A stretch of DNA of 64,000 nucleotides from Kineococcus rhizosphaerae. Lineage in GTDB: Bacteria; Actinomycetota; Actinomycetes; Actinomycetales; Kineococcaceae. The stretch's first letter is position 1; the number at the start of each line of letters is the position of its first letter. This document shows positions 52,425 to 60,980 of the stretch, in pieces. The stretch spans positions 248,001 through 312,000 of the forward strand of contig NZ_PVZF01000007.1 in the NCBI RefSeq assembly GCF_003002055.1, in the 5' to 3' direction. Made by a program: the position numbers and the translations under genes. The notes under the pieces were generated by a model. That model had not been told where the DNA came from and made no database searches. It saw nothing but the letters and a program-made list of their open reading frames with translations.

Positions 52425-53509
52425 CTCGTGCTCCTGTCCACCCGGGGCCCCAGCCCCACCAGCAGTTCCGCTTCCAGCCGTCCGCTCCACCGGGCCCAGT
52501 CGGCCAGGCTCGGACCGCCCTCGCCGAAGAACGTCACGGGTTCCCCGACGAGCAGTCCCGGCCGGGGTTCGGGTCCGAGGTCGACGACCGTCTGGTCCAT
52601 CGACACCCGGCCCACGACGGGGCACCGCCGGTCCCCCAGCCCGACCTGGCCGGGAGTTCCGCGCGGGACCCCGTCGGCGTACCCGACGGGCACGAGCCCG
52701 AGGACCGTGTCGCGCGGGGCCGTCCAGGCGTGGCCGTACCCGACGGGAGTTCCCGCCGGCACCTTGCGGACCCCCGACAGCGGCGCCCGGAACGTCACCG
52801 CCGGGCGCAGCGCCGCCCCGCCGAGGGGGTCGATCCCGAGGAGGCCGGCCCCGACGCGGACGAGGTCGTGGTGGTCGGCGGGGTTCGCGAGGGTTCCCGC
52901 CGTCGCGGCGAGGTGGACGGTGCGCGGTCGCAGCCCGGCCAGCCGGGCGATGCGCAGTCCTTCGTCGAACCGTCTGCGCTGCAACTCGTTCACCGGGTCG
53001 GCGGGCCGGTCGGCGCAGGCCAGGTGGCTCATCACCCCGATGACCTCGATCCGTCCGGACCGCTCGGCGTGGGCCGCCTCCCCGCACAGCAGCGACCAGT
53101 CCGCGCGTGGGCAGCCGTCGCGGGCCATGCCCGTGTCGAGGTGCAGGTGGACGCGGGCGCCGCGGGGCACCGCGAGCAGGTGCGCCGGGCTCGGGACGGC
53201 GATCTCGACCCCCGCGGCGACGGCCGGGCCGAACTCCGTCAACGGGGAGTTCAGCCAGCTCAGGACCGGGGCGGTGATCCCCGCGGCCCGCAGCTCCAGC
53301 GCCTCCGCCACGCTCGTGACCCCGACGCTGCGCGCCCCGTTCGCCAGGGCGGTGCGGGCCAGGGCGGTCCCGTCGGTCCCGTACCCGTCGGCCTTCACGA
53401 CGGCCATGAGGTCCGCGGACGTGGCGGCCGCGATCGTGCGCGTGTTGTGGGCGACGGCGTCGAGGTCGAGTTCCAGGACGGGCCCGGCGACCCGGGTCAG
53501 GAGCTTCAC
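52421..53509 (-). CDS. alr: Alanine racemase (PLP fold type III)
   Basis: A 362-aa racemase. The PLP Lys is K39 in AVVKADGYGTDG. The second catalytic residue is Tyr in VGYADGVPR, and VSMDQTVVDLG is the carbamate/dimer region. It makes D-Ala (a serine racemase as in VanT is possible but less likely without a membrane domain). GTG 53509 overlaps the vanX-like stop and its own stop overlaps the ddl start. It is probably a paralogue of the housekeeping alr. Confidence 0.9.
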   Translation of the reverse strand: MKLLTRVAGPVLELDLDAVAHNTRTIAAATSADLMAVVKADGYGTDGTALARTALANGARSVGVTSVAEALELRAAGITAPVLSWLNSPLTEFGPAVAAGVEIAVPSPAHLLAVPRGARVHLHLDTGMARDGCPRADWSLLCGEAAHAERSGRIEVIGVMSHLACADRPADPVNELQRRRFDEGLRIARLAGLRPRTVHLAATAGTLANPADHHDLVRVGAGLLGIDPLGGAALRPAVTFRAPLSGVRKVPAGTPVGYGHAWTAPRDTVLGLVPVGYADGVPRGTPGQVGLGDRRCPVVGRVSMDQTVVDLGPEPRPGLLVGEPVTFFGEGGPSLADWARWSGRLEAELLVGLGPRVDRSTR

Positions 53510-54111
53510 GGCAGCGGTCCGTACAACGCGGCGGGTGCGCCGGTGACGACGGCCCAGTAGCGGTCGCCGAAGCTCCAGTGCCACCACTCGGTCGGGTAGT
53601 TCACGAGTCCGGCCGCGCTCAGGGTGCGCACCAGCAGGTCCCGGTCCCGGCGGGCCGCGGCGGGCAGTTCCGCGGCGGTGAAGCACGCCCCGGCGGAGTC
53701 CTCGGGCGTCGCGTCGACCGGGGTCCCCAGGTCGAGTTCCGCGCCGTCGGCGTCGACGAGGGTCAGGTCCACCGCTGCGCCCGCCACGTGCGGGGCGACG
53801 TCCACGGGGGCCACGAACCGGCTCGTCAGGTGCAGGAGCTCCTCGGCGCCGGCACCGGGGTGCGCCGCGCGCACGACCTCGCGGTAGGCGGCGACGATCG
53901 TCTGCTGGGCGGCCAGGGGCCGGTGCCCCTCGACGACCCGCAGGGCCAGACCGTCCGGCAGCAGGTGCTGGGCCAGGTCCAGGCGCGCGGCGAGGCCGGC
54001 CCGCACCCGGGCGCGGGCGGGGCCGAACGCGGCGGGCAGTTCCCGCAGGGGTTCACCGGTGTCCCGGACCGGGACCGCGGCCACGGTGGGATCGCTCATG
54101 AGCAGGGTCAC
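53506..54111 (-). CDS. vanX: D-alanyl-D-alanine dipeptidase, VanX/DdpX family
   Basis: A 201-aa zinc peptidase of family M15D. Catalytic features are R64 (EGHRPLAAQ), H108 and D115 (APHVAGAAVDL, with Pro for the usual Ser), and E175 with H178 (TEWWHWSFGDRYWA). These match the VanX residue set, so it should hydrolyse D-Ala-D-Ala. Cytoplasmic: no signal peptide. First gene of a five-gene coupled operon. GTG 54111 is 6 nt after CACCCT; ATG 54099 is an alternative. Confidence 0.88.
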   Translation of the reverse strand: MTLLMSDPTVAAVPVRDTGEPLRELPAAFGPARARVRAGLAARLDLAQHLLPDGLALRVVEGHRPLAAQQTIVAAYREVVRAAHPGAGAEELLHLTSRFVAPVDVAPHVAGAAVDLTLVDADGAELDLGTPVDATPEDSAGACFTAAELPAAARRDRDLLVRTLSAAGLVNYPTEWWHWSFGDRYWAVVTGAPAALYGPLP

Positions 54112-54218
54112 CGTCCCAGGGTGCGGAACGCGGGGTCGCGGGCAGATCCCCCTCAGGTACCGGCGCGCTGTCCCCGGGGTGGAGGCGCACCGGCCCCGCG
54201 GGCGGGCACCGTCGTGCT

Positions 54219-55505
54219 GTGCTCGACACGACCCTGCAGCAGATCGCCGCGATCACCGGTGGCCGCGCGACCGGGGACGTCCGCGTCCTCGGCGCCGCCT
54301 ACCTCGACAGCCGCGACCCCGTCCCCGACGGGTTGTTCGTCGCCCTCGCGGGAGGACGCGCCGACGGGCACGACCACGTCGGGACGGCCCGGGCCGTCCT
54401 CGGGACCCGCCCGACCGCCCGGCCCACCGTCGTCGTCCCCGACGTCGTCGTGGCGCTGGGCCGCCTCGCCCGGCACGTCGTCGCGACCCGGGACACCCGG
54501 GTGATCGCGGTGACGGGCTCGCACGGCAAGACGTCGGTGAAGGAGTTCCTCGCCGCGGTCCTGCCCGACGCGACCGCCACGCGCGGCAACCAGAACAACG
54601 AGCTCGGCGTCCCCCTCACCGCCCTGCGGTTGCCCCCCACCGGCGGCGACCTCGTCCTGGAGGTGGGCGCGCGCGCCGTCGGGCACCTGACGTACCTGGC
54701 CGGGATCGCGCCGCCGCGGATCAGCGCCGTGACCGCCCTCGGGCTCTCGCACGTGGGCCGGTTCGGTTCCCCGGAACTCCTGGCGCGGGCCAAGGGCGAA
54801 CTCGTCGAGGCGACGTCCGACCTCGTCGTCCTGAACGCCGACGACCCGCGGGTGCTGGCCATGGCCGGGCGCACGTGGGCGCGGGTGGTGACGTTCGGGG
54901 CCCGCGGGGACGTCGCGACCTCCGGCGTCCGCCTCGACGCCGAGGGGCGCGCGAGCTTCCGGCTGCACTCCCCCGCGGGTCCCGCCGACGTGCGGTTGCG
55001 GGTCGTGGGGGGTCACCAGGTCGCGAACGCCGCGTGCGCGGCCGCGGTGGCCCTCGGCGCCGGTGTCCCGCTGGCGCAGGTCGTCGCGGGTCTGGAGCGG
55101 ACGAGCGGACCCGGCGAGCACCGCCTGCAGCGCCTCGTGCGCGCGCACGACGGCGGGGTCCTGCTCGACGACTGCTACAACGCCTCCCCCGCCTCGATGG
55201 CGGCGGCGTTCGCGACGCTGGCCGCCGTCGCGCGGGCGGGCCACCGCGTCGCGGCTCTCGGGCCGGTGCGCGAACTCGGCGCGCTGCACGACCGCGCACA
55301 CCGCGCCGTCGCGGCCGCCGCCCGCCACCACGGGGTCGAGGTCGTCGCGGTCGGTCCCGACGCCGAACCCCTCGGCGGGACGTGGGTCCCGGACGTCGCG
55401 GCCGCCGCGGGGTTCCTGCGGGAACGCCTCACGGCCGCCGACGCCCTGCTCGTCAAGGCCTCCCGCCCCTCGCGCCTCGAACGCCTCGTCGCCGCCCTCA
55501 CCTGA
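54219..55505 (+). CDS. murF: MurF-like UDP-N-acetylmuramoyl-tripeptide-D-Ala-D-X ligase
   Basis: A 428-aa Mur ligase. The N-terminal domain carries YLDSRDPVPDGLFVALAGGRADGHD. The P-loop is TGSHGKTSVKEF (residues ~99-110), then GNQNNELGVPLTALR, and the C-terminal domain holds LLDDCYNASPASM, the MurF hallmark. It adds the terminal dipeptide to the peptidoglycan precursor. It lies outside a dcw cluster, so it is a second MurF that may prefer an altered dipeptide. GTG 54219 is 6 nt after CACCGT; divergent from vanX. Confidence 0.9.
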   Translation: MLDTTLQQIAAITGGRATGDVRVLGAAYLDSRDPVPDGLFVALAGGRADGHDHVGTARAVLGTRPTARPTVVVPDVVVALGRLARHVVATRDTRVIAVTGSHGKTSVKEFLAAVLPDATATRGNQNNELGVPLTALRLPPTGGDLVLEVGARAVGHLTYLAGIAPPRISAVTALGLSHVGRFGSPELLARAKGELVEATSDLVVLNADDPRVLAMAGRTWARVVTFGARGDVATSGVRLDAEGRASFRLHSPAGPADVRLRVVGGHQVANAACAAAVALGAGVPLAQVVAGLERTSGPGEHRLQRLVRAHDGGVLLDDCYNASPASMAAAFATLAAVARAGHRVAALGPVRELGALHDRAHRAVAAAARHHGVEVVAVGPDAEPLGGTWVPDVAAAAGFLRERLTAADALLVKASRPSRLERLVAALT

Positions 55506-55606
55506 CCCCGGCGATCAAGGAACTCTCCACCGCGATCAAGGACGATTCGAGGCAGAGGCAGCCGGGCCGTCCTTGATCGCGGTGGAGAGTTCCTTGATCG
55601 CCGGGG
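55506..55606. repeat. 38-bp perfect inverted repeat with internal GCGATCAAGGA duplications
   Basis: Arms 55506-55543 and 55569-55606 are perfect complements across a 25-nt loop. Each arm contains two copies of GCGATCAAGGA. It lies right after the murF stop, on the same strand as the next gene, and likely ends the murF transcript. It differs from the palindrome family at 49088 and 56587. A partial match (GGCGATCAAGG) occurs at 20772. Confidence 0.85.
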
Positions 55607-55644
55607 GTGGGGGCGGTCTGGGTCGGTGCTGCCAGGATGACCCG

Positions 55645-56583
55645 GTGAGCGTCCTGCACCTGCGGGTGATCAGCCCGGGAACCTCGACCGACGCCGTCCT
55701 GGACGCCCTGCAGTCCGATCCCGGGGTGACGAACGTGACGGCGCACCGCGGCGTCGTGCTGCGGCCCGCCGGGGACCTCGTGGAGGCGGACGTGGCGCGC
55801 GAGGCCGTCGACGCCGTCGTCGGTGACCTGCAATCGCTCGGCCTGGAACGCGACGGCAGCATCGTGCTGGAGGCCGTCGACACCGCCCTGGGGCGCGGGG
55901 TGGAGGAGGCCGAGGAGGCGGCACCCGGCGAGGGTGACGACGCGCTCATCTGGGAACAGGTGGAACGGGCCGCCGACGGCGGGGCGACGAACTCGGCGTC
56001 GTTCTACGCCTTCCTCGTCCTGGCCACCCTCATCGCCGCCGTCGGCCTGCTCACCGACTCGCAGGTGCTCATCGTGGGCGCCATGGTGCTCGGCCCGGAG
56101 TTCGGGCCGCTGGCCGCACTGGCCGTGGCCGTCGTCCGGCGGCGCCGGGACCGGGTGGGCGGCCCGCTGCGCGCCCTCGGCCTGGGTTTCCCGCTGGCGA
56201 TCGCCGTGACCGCCGTGGCGGTGCTGCTGCTGGACCGGGTGGGGCTCGTCCCGCAGGAGTTCCTCGACGGGCGACGGCCCCTGACCTCGTTCGTGGCCTC
56301 CCCGGACGCCTTCAGCGTCGTCGTCGCCGTGCTGGCGGGGATCGCCGGGACGTTGTCGCTGACCTCGGCGAAGGCGGGGCCGCTGGTGGGGGTGTTCATC
56401 AGCGTCACGACGGTCCCGGCCGCCGCCGACTTCGCCGCCGGCGTCGTCACCGCCCAGTACGGCACGGCGCTCGGCGCCCTGTGGCAACTGGTGCTGAACC
56501 TGTGCTGCATCCTCGTGGCCGCCGTCGTGACCCTGCGGGTGCAGCAGGCCCTGTGGTCCCGGGTCCGCCGGCCGCGACGCTGA
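55645..56583 (+). CDS. DUF389 membrane protein
   Basis: A 312-aa protein. The N-terminal cytoplasmic ~110 residues have a ferredoxin-like, TIGR00341/DUF389 pattern (LHLRVISPGTSTDAVLDALQSDPGVTNV). The C-terminal part has six or so helices, including SFYAFLVLATLIAAVGLLTDSQVLIVGAMVLGPEFGPL, the typical DUF389 start. Function unknown. GTG 55645 follows CAGGAT by 6 nt. Confidence 0.9.
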   Translation: MSVLHLRVISPGTSTDAVLDALQSDPGVTNVTAHRGVVLRPAGDLVEADVAREAVDAVVGDLQSLGLERDGSIVLEAVDTALGRGVEEAEEAAPGEGDDALIWEQVERAADGGATNSASFYAFLVLATLIAAVGLLTDSQVLIVGAMVLGPEFGPLAALAVAVVRRRRDRVGGPLRALGLGFPLAIAVTAVAVLLLDRVGLVPQEFLDGRRPLTSFVASPDAFSVVVAVLAGIAGTLSLTSAKAGPLVGVFISVTTVPAAADFAAGVVTAQYGTALGALWQLVLNLCCILVAAVVTLRVQQALWSRVRRPRR

Positions 56584-56586
56584 CCC

Positions 56587-56668
56587 CCGAACTCCCGCCG
56601 AAGGCACACCTCGCGCCCCGACACGCCGGCAACCGCGGGCGCGAGGTGTGCCTTCGGCGGGAGTTCGG
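56587..56668. repeat. 32-bp perfect inverted repeat, palindrome family A, copy 2
   Basis: Arms 56587-56618 and 56637-56668 are perfect complements with an 18-nt loop. The core CCGCCGAAGGCACACCTC is shared with the element at 49088-49154. At one position the base pair is C-G there and G-C here, so pairing is conserved while sequence is not. It lies between convergent DUF389 and decarboxylase genes. Confidence 0.85.
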
Positions 56669-56691
56669 AACAGGGAGTTCGGGGCGGGGGG

Positions 56692-58368
56692 TCAGCGGAC
56701 GGAACGGGCGAGCTGCACGAGGGAGTCGGGGGCGTCGTCGCGCGGCAGGACGAGTTCCACGAACGCCGCGTGCTCGCGGTCGGCCCGGACCTCGTGGAGC
56801 ACCTTCACGAGCTGGGCCGGGGTCTCGGCGCGGAACACGGGCGTGGCGGGGGCGCCGAGGGCGGCGGGCAGTTTCGTCCAGTCCCACTCCACGACGTCCT
56901 GGTAGACCGCCTCGGGGCTGCGGATGGCGCGTTCGACGGTGTAGCCGGAGTTGTTGACCAGCAGGACCGTCGGCGTCAGCCCGAGGGTCAGCAACCGCCC
57001 GAGTTCCTGGACGGTGAGCTGGGCCGACCCGTCGCCGATGACGAGGACCGTCTCGCGCTCCGGGGCGGCGAGCATCGCGCCGAGGGTCGCGGGCAGCGTG
57101 TACCCGATGGAGCTCCAGACGGGCTGGCCCAGCAGGTCGCAGCCGTCGGGCAGGGTGAGTTCCAGGGCGCCGTAGAACGACGTCCCGGCCTCGGCGACCA
57201 GCAGGGTCCCGGGGTTCAGCCAGTCCTGCAGCAGGGGCCACAGGTCGGCGTGGGTGAGCGGACCGTCGGGGTGGGCGGCGACGTGCGGCACGGCCTCGGT
57301 GACGGCCCGGCGCGGCAGCGGCTCCGGACGCGGGCTGCGGGCCTCGAGGACCTCCTCGAGGATCCGCAGCGACTCCTCCAGGTAGAGCCCGTAGAACGCG
57401 GCGCCGGCGATGCGGGCGTGGTCCAGGTGCAGGTCGACGGCGGCGTCGGGGTCGAACCCGTGGGTGAACGAGCCCGTGAGGAAGTCGGTCATCACGACCC
57501 CCGCGAGCACGAGGGGCGCGGCCTCGTCGACGCGGCGGCGGGTCTCGGGGTCGCGGGTGAACCTGCCGGCGTACACGCCCAGCGTCGCGGGGTGGGACTC
57601 GTCGAGCACGGCCTTGGAGGCCGACTGCGTCGCGATCCGCACACCGTTCTGCGCGGCGAGGGTCCGCACCCGCTCCTCGAGGTGACGGCGGTGCAGGCCG
57701 GGACCGGCCAGCACGGTGACCTCGGGGGCGTCGCCCAGGAAGTCCGTCAGCGCCACCCTGAACTCCTCGGCGACCGCGGGGTCGCTGTGCAGGACGCGCA
57801 GCGGCCGGCCGAGGGGGGCGGCGGGCACGTGTGCGACGGCGACGTCGGCGGGGATCCCGAGGTACACGGGTTTGGACGACCCGACGGCCGTCATCAGCGC
57901 CCGGTCGATGGCGGTGCAGGCCCCCGTGGCCCGGACGACGACCGCGGTGGCGCACACCTCGTCGGCGACGCGGACGAAGTGCCCGAAGTCGCCGTCGGCC
58001 AGGGAGTGGTGCAGCAGCGCCCCGTCGGCCATGGCCCGCGTGGAGGGCAGGCCCACGACGTGCACGACGGGGACGTCCTCGGCGAAGCTGCCGGCCAGGG
58101 CGTTGACGGCGGACAGCTCCCCGACGCCGAAGGTGGTGACGAAGGCGGCCGGGCCGCGCCGCAACCGGGCGTGCCCGTCGGCGGCGTACCCGGCGTTCAG
58201 CTCGTTGCTCGACCCGACCCAGCGCAGCGCCGACCCGGTGAGCAGCTCGTCGAGCAGCCCGAGGTTGAAGTCCCCGGGCAGGCCGAAGAGGTGGGTGAGC
58301 CCGAGCTGCTCGAGGCGCCGGGCCAGGTAGGTGCCCACGGTGACGGTGGGGGTGACGCTGGGAGCCAT
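56692..58368 (-). CDS. Thiamine-diphosphate alpha-keto acid decarboxylase (PDC/IPDC type)
   Basis: A 558-aa ThDP enzyme. Cofactor Glu is E56 in SSNELNAGYAADG, the catalytic His pair is in ALLHHSLADGDF (~118-119), and the ThDP/Mg motif is IGDGSAQLTVQELGRLLTLGLTP ending in NN. These are the features of pyruvate, indolepyruvate or phenylpyruvate decarboxylases. Substrate range is not decidable. ATG 58368 is preferred to an upstream ATG by its conserved N terminus. The divergent Lrp-type gene should regulate it. Confidence 0.92.
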   Translation of the reverse strand: MAPSVTPTVTVGTYLARRLEQLGLTHLFGLPGDFNLGLLDELLTGSALRWVGSSNELNAGYAADGHARLRRGPAAFVTTFGVGELSAVNALAGSFAEDVPVVHVVGLPSTRAMADGALLHHSLADGDFGHFVRVADEVCATAVVVRATGACTAIDRALMTAVGSSKPVYLGIPADVAVAHVPAAPLGRPLRVLHSDPAVAEEFRVALTDFLGDAPEVTVLAGPGLHRRHLEERVRTLAAQNGVRIATQSASKAVLDESHPATLGVYAGRFTRDPETRRRVDEAAPLVLAGVVMTDFLTGSFTHGFDPDAAVDLHLDHARIAGAAFYGLYLEESLRILEEVLEARSPRPEPLPRRAVTEAVPHVAAHPDGPLTHADLWPLLQDWLNPGTLLVAEAGTSFYGALELTLPDGCDLLGQPVWSSIGYTLPATLGAMLAAPERETVLVIGDGSAQLTVQELGRLLTLGLTPTVLLVNNSGYTVERAIRSPEAVYQDVVEWDWTKLPAALGAPATPVFRAETPAQLVKVLHEVRADREHAAFVELVLPRDDAPDSLVQLARSVR

Positions 58369-58470
58369 GACTGCGATGAGACGGTCGACGGGCGGATCGC
58401 ACAAGAGTCACCGTCGCCGTTGATCGATCTGACCGGCCCGAGAGGGTGTCGACCGCCTAGAGTGATCGGT

Positions 58471-58926
58471 GTGACCACTCTGGACGACACCGACCGGCGC
58501 ATCCTGCTGGCGCTGGACGGCGATCCGCGCGCCACCGTGGCCCAGTTGGCGATCACGCTGGGCCTGGCGCGCGGCACGGTCCACAGCCGCCTCGAGCGGC
58601 TCGCCGCCGAAGGCGTGCTGCGGGCGAACTCGACGCGGCTGGACCCGGCCACGGTGGGTCTGCCCCTGCGGGCCCTGGTCACCGCGGGCGTCGAGCAGGA
58701 CGAGTTCGCGGGCCTCGTCGAGGACATCGCGCGCATCCCCGAGGTCGTCGAGTGCCTGGGGATCTCCGGCGACTCCGACCTGATGATCCAGATCGCCGCC
58801 CGGGACGCCGACCACGTCTACGACATCACCCAGCGGATCATGCTCTGCCGCGGGATCCGCCGGACCTCGACGTCGATCGTGCTGCGTGAACTCCTGGGCT
58901 ACCGGATGGACCACCTGCTGCGCTGA
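58471..58926 (+). CDS. Lrp/AsnC-family transcriptional regulator
   Basis: A 151-aa regulator. N-terminal helix-turn-helix is DDTDRRILLALDGDPRATVAQLAITLGLARGTVHSRLERLAAEGVL; the C-terminal RAM domain spans ~70-145. It probably senses an amino acid related to the keto acid consumed by the divergent decarboxylase. GTG 58471 follows TAGAGT by 7 nt. The intergenic region has an inverted pair CGGTCGAC (58382-58389) / GTCGACCG (58448-58455) as a possible operator. Confidence 0.92.
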   Translation: MTTLDDTDRRILLALDGDPRATVAQLAITLGLARGTVHSRLERLAAEGVLRANSTRLDPATVGLPLRALVTAGVEQDEFAGLVEDIARIPEVVECLGISGDSDLMIQIAARDADHVYDITQRIMLCRGIRRTSTSIVLRELLGYRMDHLLR

Positions 58927-58954
58927 CCGGCGGGCGCCGGATCCGCGGAACCGC

Positions 58955-58983
58955 TTGTGACCACCGGTTCTAGAAGTTACCTT
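58955..58983 (+). promoter_or_regulatory. Promoter of the GGDEF-EAL gene
   Basis: TTGTGA (58955-58960), a 17-nt spacer and TACCTT (58978-58983). The spacer contains a TTCTAGAA palindrome. GGAGG is the ribosome binding site before GTG 59030, so this mRNA has a ~40-nt leader unlike many neighbours. Confidence 0.6.
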
Positions 58984-59029
58984 CAGTGACGCTGCGCAAC
59001 ACCCGTCTCGCGCACCGCCGGAGGTCGCC

Positions 59030-60856
59030 GTGGGAACCACCGTCACCGGTCCCGGGACGCCGGACGCCGACCTCGCGCGCCAGCTGACCGCGCTGCGCGA
59101 CCAGCTCGACCGGCAGAGCGCGACCGCCGCCGCCCTGCGCGAGCAGGAGGAACGGTTCCGCCTCGCCTTCGACGTGTCCCTCGTCGGGATGGCCATCGAG
59201 AGCCTCGACCCCTACGAACCCGGCCGCATCCTGCGGGTCAACGAGGAGTTCTGCCACCTCCTGGGCCGCACCGCCGACGACCTCGTGGGCCGCGGGACCC
59301 CCGACTTCGCCGTCCCCGACGACAGGGCGGGGATCACCGACGTGCTGGGGGCCTTCGCCCGCGGCGAACTCGAACGGTGGGAGGGGGAACGCCGGTACCT
59401 GCGCCCCGACGGCGAGGAGGTCCGGGCCCACGTCCGCAAGGGGCTGGTCCACACCCAGCGGGGGGCGGACTACCTGGTGAGCCACTTCGAGGACGTCACC
59501 GAACGGCACCGGGCCGAGCAGGAACTGCTGCACCTCGCCCTGCACGACCAGCTCACCGGGCTGCCGAACCGCCACCTGCTCGACGACCACCTGGGCGCGG
59601 CCCTGGCCCGGGCCCGGCGGGACGGCACCCACGTCGCGCTGCTGTTCCTCGACCTCGACGACTTCAAGGACGTCAACGACGTCCTGGGGCACCAGGCCGG
59701 CGACGCGGTCCTCGTCACCGTCGCCCACCGCGTCCGGGACGCCATCCGCGAGGCCGACACCGCCGCCCGGTACGGCGGCGACGAGTTCGTCGTGGTGTGC
59801 GAGACCCTGCACGACGCCGCCGAGGCCGAGGTGGTCGCCCAGCGCCTCATCGACGCCGTCTCGACCCCGCTGCCGCTGGCCGGCCGCACGATCGTGCCGC
59901 GCACCAGCGTCGGCATCACCGTGTGCGGTCCCGGGGAGCCGCGCACCGCCGAGGTGCTGCTGAGCGAGGCCGACGCGGCCCTGTACGAGGCCAAGCTCAG
60001 CGGCAAGAACCAGCGGGCGCGCTTCACCCACGCCCTGCGGACCGCCGCGAACCGGCGCCTCGACGTCGAGGAGGACCTGCGCGCCGCGCTCGGCGACGAC
60101 GAGCTCCGCGTCCACTACCAGCCCATCGTCGACCTGCGCGACGGGGCCGTCATCGCCGCCGAGGCGCTCGTGCGCTGGCAGCACCCCGTCCGCGGGCTGC
60201 TCGCCCCCGTCGAGTTCATCGACGTGGCGGAGCAGAGCGACCTCATCGCCGACCTGGGCGAGTGGGTCCTGCGGGAGGCCGGCGCGTGCCTGGCGCGCTG
60301 GCAGCGCGAGGGCCAGGAGGTGCGGACCCCCGCGCTGGTCGCGGTCGTCCCGCCCCCGCACCGGCTCGCCGTGTCCGTGAACGCGTCGGTCCGCCAGGTC
60401 AGCAGCGGACGCCTGCGCCGGTCCGTGGAGGCCGTGCTCGCCGACAACGGCCTGCTGCCCGGGGAGCTGCACATCGAGATCACCGAGACCCAGTTCATGT
60501 CGGCGGCCCCGGCGATCCAGCGCGAGATGGCGGCCCTGAGCGACCTGGGCGTGGGGTTGTCGCTCGACGACTTCGGGACCGGCTACTCGTCGCTGGCGTA
60601 CCTCAAGCGCCTGCCGTTCAACTGCGTGAAGCTCGACCGCTCCTACGTGTCGGGCATCGGCGTGAACCCCGGGGACGAAGCCCTCGTGGACGCCGTCCTC
60701 GCCCTGGCCGGCTCCCTGGGCCTGCACACGGTGGCCGAGGGGGTCGAGACCCCGGCCCAGGAGCGTTACCTGCGCGAGCGCGGGTGCGGGTACGCGCAGG
60801 GGTACCTGTACTCCCCGCCGGTCCTGGGGACGCGCCCGCCCGAACGGGCGAGCTGA
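59030..60856 (+). CDS. PAS-GGDEF-EAL cyclic-di-GMP signalling protein
   Basis: A 608-aa protein. A coiled coil (~10-45) leads to a PAS domain (~50-160), then GGDEF (~165-330, active-site motif YGGDEF, so a likely active cyclase), then EAL (~350-600) with EALVRW, ITETQF, DDFGTGYSSL and KLDRSYV. Both catalytic motifs are intact, so it may make or break c-di-GMP. Cytoplasmic, no membrane segment. It stands alone with its own promoter. Confidence 0.95.
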   Translation: MGTTVTGPGTPDADLARQLTALRDQLDRQSATAAALREQEERFRLAFDVSLVGMAIESLDPYEPGRILRVNEEFCHLLGRTADDLVGRGTPDFAVPDDRAGITDVLGAFARGELERWEGERRYLRPDGEEVRAHVRKGLVHTQRGADYLVSHFEDVTERHRAEQELLHLALHDQLTGLPNRHLLDDHLGAALARARRDGTHVALLFLDLDDFKDVNDVLGHQAGDAVLVTVAHRVRDAIREADTAARYGGDEFVVVCETLHDAAEAEVVAQRLIDAVSTPLPLAGRTIVPRTSVGITVCGPGEPRTAEVLLSEADAALYEAKLSGKNQRARFTHALRTAANRRLDVEEDLRAALGDDELRVHYQPIVDLRDGAVIAAEALVRWQHPVRGLLAPVEFIDVAEQSDLIADLGEWVLREAGACLARWQREGQEVRTPALVAVVPPPHRLAVSVNASVRQVSSGRLRRSVEAVLADNGLLPGELHIEITETQFMSAAPAIQREMAALSDLGVGLSLDDFGTGYSSLAYLKRLPFNCVKLDRSYVSGIGVNPGDEALVDAVLALAGSLGLHTVAEGVETPAQERYLRERGCGYAQGYLYSPPVLGTRPPERAS

Positions 60857-60878
60857 CGCAACGCACCGTGCACCACTC

Positions 60879-60911
60879 GTTCCCGGCGAGTTCTCCAGGG
60901 GTTTCCCGAAC
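60879..60911 (+). promoter_or_regulatory. PHO box upstream of alkaline phosphatase
   Basis: Three in-phase 11-nt direct repeats: GTTCCCGGCGA, GTTCTCCAGGG and GTTTCCCGAAC. Each begins with a variant of the PhoP heptamer GTTCACC. They lie 70-102 nt before the start of the phosphatase gene. Confidence 0.65.
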
Positions 60912-60980
60912 CCTGTCACGTTGTGCAGGCCCTTGGAGCCGGCGCAGCGTCGCCGGAGAGCTCGAACGAGAGGTACGCCG

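Noticed and set aside
49598-54111. A classical vancomycin-resistance cluster
   Set aside because: No VanH dehydrogenase, no VanS/VanR of the OmpR class, and the ligase omega loop is not of the D-lactate type. Resistance cannot be claimed from sequence.
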